Source: Stipa capillata
Taxonomy: Eukaryota > Streptophyta > Magnoliopsida > Poales > Poaceae
Reading direction: 5' to 3'
NCBI GenBank assembly: GCA_019208055.1
Contig: JAGXJF010003998.1
Span: forward strand, 868,001-932,000
DNA: 64,000 nt
The notes under the pieces: model-generated
Seen by the model: only the letters and a program-made list of their open reading frames with translations
The model's database searches: none
Told to the model about the DNA's origin: nothing
Translations under genes and position numbers: made by a program
Shown: in pieces, positions 22,177 to 33,908 of the stretch
Position numbering within the stretch: position 1 is the stretch's first letter
Layout: each line of letters begins with the position of its first letter

Positions 22177-22688
22177 GGAATATAAGCATGCTACTGGATA
22201 AGAGAAGTAGAGAGGTGAAGAGAAGAAAGATGTGGCCGAGCACTGGGTGCAAGCTGATTTTTATAGGAGCTCATATGCATCTAATCTCTCAAAATTTAGA
22301 AGATCATGGCGCCTAAACTAAAAATTGTTTTCGGCATAGCTTGTAATATCCTTCCCTCCAAATATTGCTTCCCTCCAATCTCTCAAAATTTGTTCTTTTC
22401 GGCAGAGCTTAAAAATTGCGCGCATGCAGGCGGGCGAGCACAGCATGCAAGTGGAAAATTACCCCACCACCACGCTGCATGGCAAGGTGGAGCATGCAGG
22501 CATTGCACTTGCGCTTCGGCAGAGCATGCAGGCGGCCTTCTGCATGGCAAGCGGGGCAAACGAGGGGCCGACAGCGCGATGAGCGATGAGATTAACACCG
22601 GATGGATTACACATAAACACAATCGCGTGCCTCTCCTTGGTTTTTGTGAAAAAAATTATACGCCCTCTAAACTGGGACGGAGGGAGTA

Positions 22689-23838
22689 TTTAGATAGATG
22701 GTGCTAGTTTATATGTGAAGGTTTTTTTAACTTTCAATTATCTAAGATCACGCGTACAGTAATAGTAGTCCTAAAATTTCAGTAATATGCAGTTTTAGCA
22801 AAACTTTGTTGCAACTTTCTATTTTATTTCTTTTGTATTTTAGGTGGTCACCTAGATTTACTTTTTACTCTTTCCTTAGATTAGAACTTTTTTGGCTTCG
22901 CTCTTTTTTATCTTTGTATTTGTAGTAAATCCAAATTAAGTTATTTTTCTCATTTTGTTAATTTTTAGTTATCTAAAAAAATTATAATCTCAATCACCTT
23001 GTATTGCACAATGCTAAGCTTAAAACTACAGTGCAAAGAAGAGTGTGCAGTTTTGGTGATACTATACGATAATCTTATAGGTCAGATTATATATATGGAG
23101 TAGAGTGTGGATAATGACGGTGAAATATTGATCTAAAAGTCTCAAATAGTGATGAAGATTTAAGAAAACCCCTATCGACTAGGGAATAGACGGTCCTTTT
23201 TTTCATCTATATATGTTAAGAGTAACGTTTTTACTAATTCTCGGTTGTCTAAAATTTTCATAAATTTCTATCACCTAAAGTTACACATTAACCTAAAATT
23301 ACAGTTTTGAACGTGTGCAATTTTAATAAAAATTATTATAAATTTTTAGTGTATATGTTATATTAGAGTGAGATGGGGTGAAAATGAGTGGATGTTAATC
23401 AAAAACTTAGAAAAGTAACTGAAAGTTACAAAAAATTTAGACAACTAAGAAATATTAGACAATCTCGGACGAATCGACCTCTTTCTATCAGTTTCTCGGA
23501 AACCTTTCAGATCGTTCAAGCTATATTATTCTTCAAAGTACGGTGTTCAAATTAATTAAGCTGCTCAAGCAAAGCAGCGACGGAAGGACGGTGTTCATGG
23601 TCATGGTTCCAAAAGCTAAAAAGGTGCTTAATTCTCCTCGCTGCACTGCACTTCATACGACCCAGTCACCGTGTGGGATAGAATTAATTGACTAGCCCAG
23701 TAAAAGAACCTCTTCAGCGAGCCATATATGTAGCACGGGCGCGGCACGAGGAACACAAACTCGTCACAGTACGCTTCCGAGACGCCAAACATCAGCGAAC
23801 GTACGTACACGCTGATCACGATCGACCGCCGGTGGATA
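22689..23838. other. AT-rich intergenic stretch upstream of the bHLH gene
   Basis: 22740-23480 is AT-rich with no recognisable coding region. 23640-23838 should contain the promoter and 5' leader of the bHLH gene, but I see no convincing TATA element at a suitable distance. Confidence 0.45.
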
Positions 23839-24689
23839 ATGGAGATGCCGCCACAGCCGCCCCCTGGCCCCGCAGCAGCCGGCGGCAAGCCCGACCGGAA
23901 GATGGTGGAGCGCAACCGCCGGAACCAGATGAACGCTCTCTACTCCCGCCTCGACACGCTCGTGCGCGCCGGCGGCGCGCCTTCTCCCGCAGTTCGTGCT
24001 CATACATCGCATGCACATATGTGATATGTATACGCGTCACGTACATACACACGCATACACATGTTGGTAATATATATGTATATGATGTTGTCACAGCCGG
24101 CGCGGAGCAGGCCACCAGCGGCGACGACGAGGCCTGACAGGCTTGAGGTGGCGGCGGCGTACATAAGCCGGACGGCGGAGCGGGTGGAGAGGCTCAAAGA
24201 GAGGAAGCGCGAGCTGACGGCCAGGATGTCGACGACGACCGAGCTGGGCTCCGGCTCCGGCTCCGGCTCCGGATCCTCGACTGGGGCGGCGGCGGTCTCG
24301 CCGGTGGTGGAGGTGCATCAGTGCCTGGGCTCCGGCCTGCATGCCATCCTGGTCACCGGCGCCGCGCCCAGCGACGGCGTGTCGTTCCACCTCGCGGTGC
24401 GCGCGGTGGAGGAGGCCGGCGGCGAGGTGCAGAACGCGCACTTCTCCGTGGTCGGCGCCAGGGCCGTGTACACCATCCACACACTGGTGAGTTCGTAAGC
24501 AATCCATCATTCACTAACAAATGCATTACTATTTCTTTTTTTTTCTCCAAGTTAAATTTAGTACTTCTTAGTTGTGATCACCTGTTTAATAACTAGGTGG
24601 CGGTGATCATGCAGGTCGGAGAGCAGCAAAGCAGCATTGAGAGGGTGGTGCAAAGGCTCAAGGAAGCATTACGTGGAGATGCACGTTAA
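23839..24689 (+). CDS. bHLH transcription factor, three exons
   Basis: Exons 23839-23991, 24097-24486 and 24615-24689 give 205 residues with phase-0 junctions throughout. After a Pro/Ala-rich start, residues 18-45 form the basic region and helix 1 (DRKMVERNRRNQMNALYSRL). The Glu and Arg residues known to contact E-box DNA are present. After a loop interrupted by intron 1, RPDRLEVAAAYISRTAERVE is helix 2, leading into RLKERKRELTA. A Gly/Ser run (GSGSGSGSGSS) separates this from a C-terminal ACT-like region (HAILVTGA, VSFHLAVRAVEEAGGEV). The arrangement matches the small grass bHLH proteins related to Arabidopsis bHLH36/118/120. It is nuclear and DNA-binding by family. The target is unknown. 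The donor of intron 1 (GCA|GTTCGT) is weak. Confidence 0.88.
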
Positions 24690-26233
24690 GGGCTTATACG
24701 GAGTACGGAACGCGGGAATTTCCTTAAACTCGTGAAAATCAAACTATTTCTTGAAAACTCTGCAGTGGTGGGCGCACAAGGTTACGAACCCAGCCACTCG
24801 GTCCTACTTCTATCTTAATTTAAAAAGTGTGATGAATAAATAAGTCTTGTTATCTCTCACATCCTAAAAAGCAAATTAACTATTTTAACTATTTTATTGT
24901 GATATTCCTGCTGAATTTCTGCTCCAACTAGTTCCCAAATTAATCAGTTACTAATGCTAGTTCGCAACTGAACTTTGACTAATGACGCGTTGATTATCTA
25001 TCAGTACGTCAACGCGGCATGGGAGCTGCCTACCTGCTCTCTGGTGCTGGTATAAACTACTATAGATAGATATACACACTTTCAAAAGAAAAAAAGACAG
25101 AAATATACTACGGCGAAAGGACCGAAACTTATTTAATCGAATCTTGACTTTAACGCGGTAAAACATTTGTTGTTTGCCGATGAGTTGAATTGCTGGTGCA
25201 TTGATCCGGAGATCGAGCCTGTTCGCGCGCTCGTGTAACAGGTGTTGATAATGTGCAGATAAATTTTGCACAAACTTATTTTATGTACTACAAGTATAAT
25301 AATTTACAGTAGTATGTTTTTGGTTTTGTTATTTCACTGTCGTCTCAGAATTCACGAGATCTTAGTTGGTTTGCTCATCGTGAGATCTGCAACACGATTC
25401 ATGCTCCTCCATCACCTTCTTCGTGAGCTCACCAGAATTGTTAGGGTCACGAGACGGAGCTGCCGGCGATGCATGAGTGGCAACGACAGTGGAGCCGAGG
25501 AAGGATACCGTGCCGGAGTGGTTAGGATCACGAGATAGAGCCGCCGGTGATATGGGAGCGGTGACAACGACGGAGCCAAGAAAAGAGACCTCACCGAAAT
25601 AGTTAGGGGTTAGGGTTGGAGGTGTTTAAGATGGAGGGTTCACCGGAGCCGATGGGGTTTAGAGGGAGCTGGATCCGGCGGTAGCGATGGCTAGGAATCA
25701 GGAAATAAAGGAGGGTGCGGGAGGTTGAAGAAAGAGGCGAGTTGTTGGATCTAAATCCAACGTCTTAAAAATCGACTGTGATTTAGAAAAAAGAAACAGA
25801 CAACTGTGGTACGAATGGACCCTGTGTTTCCAAGGATACGTACATCTTTCCAGAAATTTCATTACTATCTTCTTGTATGTGTTCACTTTATTGCACGGCC
25901 ATATATGTAGTCAAACCTTAACTTAGACTATTGCCGTGTCATGACATATATAGTCAGATCTGGTTCTATCTTGACTTATACAAATTAATGGGCAAAAGAA
26001 TTACTATTCTCAAATTTTGGGAACGAATTTAACATAAACATATAAGTTCATATAAAGTTTCCTGGTATTATGTTAACTGTAGGGCATTTTTTTGGTCTTG
26101 GATTAGCATTCAGATGTACGTGTTTGATACTATATGCCCAATGTTTCGAAAATGTAGCTTGCACTTACAAAAGCATAAAAAGCCACAGAAATAGGCCTCC
26201 CAAATATTCGTTTTTCTTCCAGTAGCCTTCTCA
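24690..26233. other. Intergenic stretch without recognisable gene
   Basis: Only short frames. 25400-25740 is relatively GC-rich with GCCGG-containing short repeats but shows no family. Confidence 0.5.
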
Positions 26234-26506
26234 GGCTGGTCATAGTGGGAAGTAACTTAGACTAGTAACATGCATATGTTACTAGTCTATGTTACTACCT
26301 TCATAGTGGATAGTAACATATGTGTGGTACCATGTAAGCCTTCATTTATTTAGATGTAGACTCATTTTGCCTTGAGATGCGTTATGTTACGGTAACATAT
26401 TATGTTACCACAAACACTTCTCTCCTCATTAACTACTTGCCACATAAGCAAACTTGTCTTGGGGTGCGTTATGTTACTAGCTAAGTTACTCCCACTATGG
26501 CCAGCC
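26234..26506. mobile_element. Tourist-like MITE
   Basis: The left end GGCTGGTCATAGTGGG matches the inverse of the right end CCCACTATGGCCAGCC, and the inner arms (AAGTAACTTAG and CTAAGTTACT) extend the pairing. TCA flanks both sides, a 3-bp duplication compatible with PIF/Harbinger-type MITEs. 273 bp, non-coding. Confidence 0.82.
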
Positions 26507-26521
26507 TCAATCAGTCAATCT

Positions 26522-27134
26522 TAGGGCTGGTGGATATCGAGCCAGCTCGTTCTGGCTTAGCTCAACTCGTAACAGCTCGAAAAAACATAAGTTAGCTCGG
26601 TTTGTCTCTTGAAGCTAATAAGTTGAAATTAAAGTTTAGTTCGGCTCGTTACTTAGCTCGAACTGCTCGGGAGCTAGGCATTACAGACGGTCATCAGTAG
26701 AATACTATGCTAAAAGATATTGTTCCAAACCAAATTAGCATTATGAAGGTTTCCTGTGGTATTTTGAGACAATAAATAATGGTTCCGTATAGACCATATA
26801 CATAACTAAAGTTCTAGAATATCACCAAGTTTCATATAGATCAAAAGCCAGCATATATAATTACTTGCACCAAATGTGCCAACCAAATAAGTGATTGAGC
26901 TTTTGTTCTATCGGATAGATTAGTTGTGAGATGGATTCCATTACAAGTGAAACGAGTCTTAACAAGCTAACGAATAGGTCCCGAGCTCCAAACTCGCTCG
27001 GCTTGGCTCGTTAATATAATGAGTTAAAAGTTATGCTTGGCTTGGCTCGTTACTTTTACGAGCCAAACACGAGCCGAGCCATTAATGAGCAAGCCCGAGC
27101 TAGTTCACGAGCTTTGAGCTTTTTGCCAACCCTA
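26522..27134. mobile_element. hAT-like non-autonomous element
   Basis: The ends TAGGGCTGG and CCAACCCTA are inverted copies (one mismatch) and resemble Ac/Ds-type TAGGG termini. Flanks GTCAATCT (26514-26521) and GTCAATGT (27135-27142) form an 8-bp duplication with one mismatch. The interior has many GCTCG-type motifs (AGCTCGAACTGCTCGGGAGC) and no transposase. Confidence 0.78.
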
Positions 27135-27142
27135 GTCAATGT

Positions 27143-27721
27143 CCATGGTAAATATTACCTTGTATTAGAGGGTGAAATTGAATCAGGTACAAAACAATAA
27201 TGTCCTAACAATATTTATTTTCATTTTGGCCCTACACAAATAATGTTGGGTTCGGGTATGAAACCAAATGCAATATTTAAATGGAATCACGCATATTTCT
27301 TGGAACAAGAAAATCCCTTAAATTGCACAGAGGAAACAATTAGAGAAGCAGTTCATGTGATCATAATATTCAAAATAATCTATTATATTTTTGGCACATC
27401 AGTTAGTGTATATGACCAGTAAATCTAGGCAAAACCACGAGATCACAACAATGTGAATCAAACAGGATCAATCATCAAACAAATTATAGATAGTTCACCA
27501 CTGATGCACTCTCTAAGTGACTATGGTTTAATCCACTACCTAGCATGTCTCTAACATAAATTTTCTCAACACTTTTACATATGCTTTATTTGGCACATTT
27601 TCTTAAAATTTTGTATTATTGCATACCTCGTACAGATTGCATAATACGTTATAAATCAAGTTTTATGAATATTTATTTTTATGTGTAGGAAATGTTTCTT
27701 GGACTCCCAAGTACAAAATAA
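27143..27721. other. AT-rich intergenic stretch
   Basis: Nothing recognisable. Confidence 0.5.
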
Positions 27722-27755
27722 TTGTTAAAGGACTATTAAAAGGCCCAGTTTTGTT

Positions 27756-28790
27756 TTGCTACTGTTACCCCGTTTACTGTACACAAAGGATTTTGTACCG
27801 TCCGATCAGCACCATCCAACGGACGAGATCTTCTCAATGTTTCGCCCGCGTTTCGTGCGTTTTTCGCTCCCTCCTTTTCCGCGTGTTAATCCGATCGCGC
27901 GCTGCCCCGCCAGCCCCGCCTGCCTCCCCCGCCCCGTAAGCCTCCGCCTCCCGTACGCTCGGCCCGCGCGCCGCCCTGTGTCCCGCCGCCCGGATCCCCT
28001 GTTTCGCTTCAATGTTTCGCTCCCGCGTTTCCTGGTGTTTCGCTCCCTCCTTTTCCGCGTGCTAACGAATTGCTCCGATCGCAATCCCGTACGCCTCCGC
28101 CTCCCGTACGCCTCCGCCTCCCGTACGCCGCCGCCGCGCTGGTTGCCTCTGCCCCCGCGAGCCCACCCACGTCGCCCTCTGCCGCCGGCGCCTCGCCGCT
28201 CGCCCCTGCCCCCGTCGCCCTCCGCCGCCGCCGCGCTGCTCGCCTCTGCCCCCGCGAGCTCGGCCCCGCTGCCGCCGCCGCCGCGCTGCTTGCCTCTGCC
28301 CCCGCGAGCCCACCCACGTCGCCCTCTGCCGCCGGCGCCTCGCCGCTCGCCCCTGCCCCCGTCGCCCTCCGCCGCCGCCGCGCTGCTCGCCTCTGCCCCC
28401 GCGAGCTCGGCCCCGCTGCCGCCGCCGCTCCACCTCCGTGGCTCCGTCGGCGGCCTCCACTGGAGCGGCAAGCTCGGGCCGCTCGGCCTGAGGCGGCCTC
28501 CCAGCTCCGCCCGAGGCGGCACGGCGCAGCGCGAGCGCGGGGAGCCGCCCCTCCGCCCGGCGGCCGGCGCCCGCTGGCCCTTCGACCGCTCCCTCCCGGA
28601 GCCGCCCCTCCTCCCGGCCGCTGCCGGCTGCCCTAGGCCGGTAGGCCCCCCGCCCCCTAGGCTGCCCGCTGCCGGAGCTCCGGAGCTCCTCCGGTTTGGT
28701 CGCCGAGAGCCCGAGACACCAGAGGCCACCTCCAGGCTCCACCGCTCCATCCCCAGAGGCCCAGATCCCCTTTCAATTTGTGCAGGGTGA
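27756..28790 (+). repeat. GC-rich leader with a 147-bp tandem duplication
   Basis: A 147-bp unit starting TTGCCTCTGCCCCCGCGAGC is present at 28143-28289 and again from 28290 to about 28435, nearly identical. Because 147 is a multiple of 3, long frames stay open on both strands. I regard them as composition artefacts. A donor-like CAG|GGTGAGTG near 28788 suggests a transcribed non-coding or chimeric first exon feeding the kinase fragment. Confidence 0.65.
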
Positions 28791-29037
28791 GTGAGGAACT
28801 GAGCCCTTGCCAGGTTGTGTTCTTGAATCTTGATATGGCACATGTTCCTCATACTCAATTCACCTTATTATTATTTTGATCTAATACATGTATTTTCATT
28901 TTTCAAAACCCCTAATGCAGATTATGAAGTCAAGTTTGTCAATCTATATAACAAAGGTGCACGTGAATCATTGTACATCATTCTCTTTAATTTCTTTAAG
29001 CTACAATATGTATTATATTTATTTTACATTTAAAAAA

Positions 29038-29140
29038 AAACCTAGACGTATCCCCGTATCGGTGTTTTTAGGAATTGACGAATCCCCGTATCCGTATCGG
29101 TCCGATACGTATCCACGTATCCGTATCCGTGCGGCTTAGT
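29038..29140. repeat. CGTATCC-rich short repeats
   Basis: CGTATCC(G/C) units recur about eight times. Such text occurs near ends of some grass hAT elements, but no termini are visible here. Confidence 0.4.
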
Positions 29141-29200
29141 TTATGAGAATTAAATTAATTTCTCCGTGATCTGATTTTGAAAGTGCATTGTGGTAATTAG

Positions 29201-30348
29201 GGTGGAGATAAAGTCTATGAGACATAATGTCCTGGAGGATATATTACTTGACGGAAGATTGGAGCCGAGAAATATACCGTTCGCAGTTTTACAAGACATC
29301 ACGGAGAATTTCTCTGATAAGCGATCAATTGGTAGTGGTGGATTTGGAGTCGTTTACAAGGTAACATTTAGTTTCTAAAATTTCTAATCCTATAATTTTT
29401 TTTCTCATATCAGAGCTAAACTTGAACTGAAAGCTCATGATTAAGCAGGGAGTTCTCCAAAACGGGAGTGTCACTGTGAAGAAGCTTTTGAACAGCCAGA
29501 CAATTGAAGATGGACCTTTTTATAAGGAGGCTAATATTCTGATGATTGTCAAGCACCAAAATATAGTACGGTTTCTAGGCTTTTGTGCTCATACAGAGAA
29601 TGAAGTGATGAAGATGGAACGATCAGGAAGATATGAGAAGTATATTTATCCCGAAAAAAGAGAACGATTGCTCTGTTTCGAGTATATCAGTGGAGGAAGC
29701 CTAGACAACTATCTTGCAGGTACAACAATGTGGTATATGATGCAGTTATTTCTTATTTTTTGATTATGTTCCTTTTCTGCTTCTCCTCTTTAAAGTGGCA
29801 TGGTCGATTAATCATAATGAATAGACCGGACAAACAAAAATAATGCATCCAGTGTAGAATGCATAAACAAAGATTGAAAATTTTATACATCCCTACTACC
29901 ATGTCTCTTCTTTTCTGCTTCTGCAGGTGAATTAGGGAGGCTTGGACGGCATACACGTTATGAAATAATTAAAGGAATCTGTGAAGGTCTGCAATATCTT
30001 CACAAGGAAATGCGTATTGTGCATATGGATCTTAAACCGCCCAATATTCTGCTAGATGATCTCATGATTCCAAAAATTACGGATTTTGGTGTATCAAGAC
30101 ACCTTGATGGAATATCACAAGCTGTCACCAAAGGGGGTTTTATGTCATTGTAAGCTCTCCATCTAGGCAATTCTTTTCTTTGACGTTTACTCTCATATGT
30201 TTTATATGCTGTAATGCGTTGAGCTATGACGATTTTTAGGCAGGGGATACTGTGCTCCAGAATATCACCGTGGCGAGTTCTCTTTCAAGTCTGATCTGAC
30301 ATGTATAGTTTAGGTGTCATAATTACAGAGCTCGTGACTGGACAGAAG
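29201..30348 (+). pseudogene. Receptor-like kinase fragment, frameshifted in the activation-loop exon
   Basis: Exons are about 29201-29360, 29449-29719, 29927-30149 and 30244-30348, with GT/AG junctions. The first ends in the glycine loop IGSGGFGVVYK. The second has VTVKKL (ATP-binding Lys), KEANIL (helix C Glu) and FEYISGGSLDNYL. The third has IVHMDLKPPNILLDD (catalytic loop, HMD in place of HRD) and ITDFGVSR. The fourth starts GYCAPEYHRGEFSFKSD and then contains a 5-bp tandem duplication (CTGAT/CTGAC, 30291-30300) that leads to TAG at 30311. After the duplication the frame would read MYSLGVIITELVTGQK. No ectodomain and no C-lobe end are present. The family is a grass receptor-like Ser/Thr kinase expansion. 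Confidence 0.88.
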
Positions 30349-30359
30349 GTACGCCCTGA

Positions 30360-32108
30360 TATTAAAACTGTAAGGATTATCAAATTCCAGATTTTCTAGG
30401 ATTACACCAAAACTTCAGCTTTTCGTATTTTTGATTTTTTTTTGTAAGTACTTTGCATACCATCGTAATAGATCTCACATCTAGCTTACTAAACCATAGA
30501 CATGTCTCAAGTTTTCAGAATTTATTCACTTGCCAAAATTGTTTTTCAAAAAGAGAGTAAATGAGCTCGGGAGCCATTTGCAATTACTGTGAAAGAACAT
30601 CCCTATTATCACACATCCCTATTTCCAATTGCTGTTATTCAGAAGACAGAATGGTTTGAAGCACTGATAAGTGTAGTGGGCTATTAAATGTAATTTCCTG
30701 GACTGAAACACATGCGCATGCGCATGCCCATGCTACTGCTACGTTCCCTTGTACATATGCCCCAATTATTTGATTCCAATTACCCATTTAATTGGTGTAT
30801 GGTAGTAAGTTGGTAACCATTAAGGACGGTAGCATATATACCTCGAATCCTGCATTTTGTAAGAGAAGTTCAGAACATATACAATGAAAATTGATCAGAA
30901 CAATCAGATCTCTTAGGAAAAGAGCATCTTTGCATTAGAAGTTCATAAAATTTCTTGCTTGAAGCTATGCATCCTACTTACAGATTATGCATAATCTAGC
31001 TTAAATAATAAAGAGCAATAGTCTATGCAACACTTGTTAACACAGCTTAGAGTTTGTGCATGGCTTGAGTGTGCTTTTTTTAGTCTTATCAATCTGTATG
31101 GCTTCTCTTGTTCTTCTTTGTTTGGCGGATGGTTATTCTGATTGCAGATAGAGGAATGTGGTATTCAAATTTAACTATTTATCAATTATATGTTTACAAG
31201 CTAATATTTTTGCTTGATTCTGAATTCCTCCTGGATTTCTTACCCTCTCAGATGGTTGTTGGTCCTATGTGAAAAGAGGAAAGAAGGTAATGCATGTAAT
31301 ATACTTTAGGCCATGATTTTCCTAACTGCATTGTCCTTTTAGATTTTGATACATGTTCTGTATTGTGTTATGAAGTCTAAATCTGTAATTTTGTGTTTTT
31401 GGTCATGTATAATGTTAAAACCTTAAATGAAAGATCAGAACATTCCTTTCTCTGCAGTCGTTGATGTTTTGTTTGGCATACTCCCATAAAAGTTATAATG
31501 ATTTGTTTCTTCTGTCAACGATATCTGGACCCGAGTGCATGTAGTCTGAGCAGAAAAACTTCACCTTTCTATTTATTTTTTTGCAATGATCTCATCTAAT
31601 ATCCAAATTCGTTTTTCATTATTTTTATTTTTCCAAAAAGGTGTCTGAGTGGTGCTCTATGCTTTGTTCATTGTTCCAAAATTTATGAAACAACAAGTTC
31701 TTGTTCTTCAGGTTGATTCTCTGGTCATTGCATATCTTTGTTTTTGCTACCGTTCCAGTTTTTTTAGGCCCGCATGAGCATGCTAACCATTTTTTACTGT
31801 CTCTTTTGCTGGTTGCACCTAAGTAGCACATGAATATTATGCTTATGTTCTATTTAATATCTTTGTTGCTCCTGATGGGCTTATACAGCCTTTTAATCAA
31901 CTGAATCATCTTATCTTTTTTTGCTCATTCTCGTGCCTTCCTCCAGACCTGTATAAGTATGATCTTATATTATGCCTTGACCTTTTTTATTCAGTTGTGA
32001 AAAAAGGTATTAAAACTAGAAATTACCAGGTTATATACTCTGCTACGATAACCATGTAAAGTTCGTATAGTCTGCATTGATTTGATGCTTGTACGAAATT
32101 TCCTTCAG
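30360..32108. other. Non-coding filler between captured fragments
   Basis: T-rich, intron-like sequence. No N-terminal syntaxin exon could be recognised. Confidence 0.5.
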
Positions 32109-32715
32109 GCAGCAGGATGATGAACTTGATGAGCTCAGTGCGAGTGTTCAGAGGATTGGAGGTGTAGGGCTAACCATACACGAAGAGCTGTCTGGGCAGG
32201 TAGTTGCTACTGCCATGCTGCTACGTTGCTAGATTTGTGCGGGTTGTCTTAGTACTTAATAACTCAGGATATGATCTGTAGTTGAGAAATTTGGTTTGAT
32301 TTTAAGTTCATTTTTTTTCTTTTCGGGAAGTGTAGCATCACAAAAAGAGTATGACAAAGGAAGTAACTGGAGTACATATTACTGTTTTACAGGAAAGGAT
32401 CCTGAACGACCTAAGCTTGGAGATGGAAACTACTTCAAACAGACTTGACTTTGTGCAGGTTCTTTCATCATCTTCAGCACTAAGTTATATTGCATTTGGG
32501 TTCCAGTTTGCGCATCTAATTGTTAGGGAAACTAGAGCCTGCTGTCTTACAGCATGATGCGTGCTTATCTTTCTGATATGATCTTTGCATGTTTGCTGAT
32601 GCAGAAAAGAGTAGCAACGGTGATGAAAAAAGCCAGTATTAAGGGGCAGATTATGCTTATCCTGTTCCTGGTTGTTCTGTTCATTATACTTTTTGTTTTG
32701 GTGTTCTTGACATAG
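32109..32715 (+). pseudogene. SYP61-type Qc-SNARE, last three exons
   Basis: Exons 32109-32199, 32393-32458 and 32605-32715 have intact GT/AG borders and no stop before the natural TAG. They encode QQDDELDELSASVQRIGGVG, then ERILNDLSLEMETTSNRLDF, then KRVATVMKKASIKGQ and a hydrophobic tail (MLILFLVVLFIILFVLVFLT) that ends the protein. This is the SNARE helix and C-terminal membrane anchor of a syntaxin of plants 61-type protein, which acts at the trans-Golgi network. The N-terminal three-helix region is absent, so this is a captured 3' fragment and not a full gene. Confidence 0.85.
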
Positions 32716-33316
32716 CATATTGTACCGATCGTCAGCTTGTACGACACCTGCTTACTGTAAGTTGTGGAGAAAATAAATATACGAGTTATCCATCTTTACT
32801 TGGCTGTTATATTTCCACTTATTTTTTCTCGTAGTTGTGCCCTTTCAGTTGAGTTATCAATTTTTGGAGAATAGCTTATGCAGGTTACCAGCGACTTCTC
32901 AGCTTGGCTTTTGATTTTTTTTCAGCATAGGATATCAAACTATTCCCCTTGATCTGTTCTGATTCTTCTTGGTGCTTAGCAGTGTTTAATTTGTTGCTAT
33001 GATGATACTTGGAACACTGTTCTACTCAATTCTAAATGATATGGCAGAGTACTATTCAGGCTGTTCGTTTTCAATTACTGTTCGTTTTCAATTACTACAT
33101 ACACCACCACAAAAAATCCATTTTGCTGGTGATTTAAAATATGGTATGCCCAATCTCACCTTTTCTCCAGTCATTCAATGTTTGGAGAATACATTTGGGA
33201 GCGAACCTATGACAATGAGTAACCTGGTTCGCAAATGAAATGATTTATAGAGTGACTCATGTGATTTACCTAGCTCTTGGTGATGTCTAGAGATTCATGG
33301 TTGCACTGGCTTTCAG
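32716..33316. other. Non-coding filler
   Basis: Short frames only; no recognised exon. Confidence 0.5.
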
Positions 33317-33908
33317 GTCCCCATGTTGGACATTTCTATCATATGCTGGTTGAAATGTGGCCAATAAATCCTTGAGCTGTCAAGCAGGTGACAAGTTATT
33401 CTGTACTTCTCTGTTTATCTAAACAACATAACCATGGTGCATCATTTGCATTTTATATTTGATCAATTCTGCACGTAGCTAATCCATGCCAAGGGCAGTG
33501 GATTATGAGTGGTGATATTTTGTTGGTTCTGGATTTAGCTTTCTTTCTACTTCGGAAGTTAGTTAGGATAGTAATACTAATGTTTAATAGGGTGAATTGG
33601 CCCCTACAATACATTCAGAGACTGCTCTTTATACAAAAGATCTTGTGATGTGGCCTATTGGGAGGATGGCTTTTTACAGCTGAAGAACAGGAGCTACAAC
33701 TCATTCATCCATTCTATAGATTACTGATGCCGATGCTCTTTTAGTTTCAGGAGAAGTTGAACTTTTGGAAGTTCTGCAAGAACTGCTTAGTGATTCTAAA
33801 GCTCTGGAAGCACGTCAAAGAGCTGCAAAAGATGCATTTTCCATTATGTCAGATGGAGTTGTGAACCGTGTATGGAAATTAGTCTGCACGTTCGCTATCA
33901 ATTCCTGA
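33317..33908 (+). pseudogene. KDO-transferase-like (KDTA/WaaA) gene, last two exons, with a stop
   Basis: The first exon (about 33317-33390) reads PHVGHFYHMLVEMWPINP, then TGA, then AVKQ before a GT. The second (33751-33908) reads EVELLEVLQELLSDSKALEA, RQRAAKDAFSIMSDGVVNRV and WKLVCTFAINS, then stop. The order resembles the C-terminus of plant mitochondrial 3-deoxy-D-manno-octulosonate transferase, with the GP-VGHF nucleotide-binding segment. The in-frame TGA and the missing upstream exons make it non-functional. The assignment is from family memory. Confidence 0.72.

Larger units (their letters stand above)
19455..22686 (-). mobile_element. Mariner-like element (plant MLE), 3.2 kb
   Basis: The terminal inverted repeats are identical over about 35 bp (19455-19489 and 22652-22686), starting CTCCCTCCGTCCCAGTTTAG. 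TA flanks both ends (19453-19454 and 22687-22688), the standard Tc1/mariner duplication. These ends belong to the Stowaway-compatible class. The transposase gene lies on the minus strand. Confidence 0.95.

Noticed and set aside
27756..28858. Two overlapping ORFs of about 345-350 codons on opposite strands
   Set aside because: Both are Pro/Arg/Ala-rich products of a GC-rich tandem repeat with period divisible by three. No domain is recognisable.
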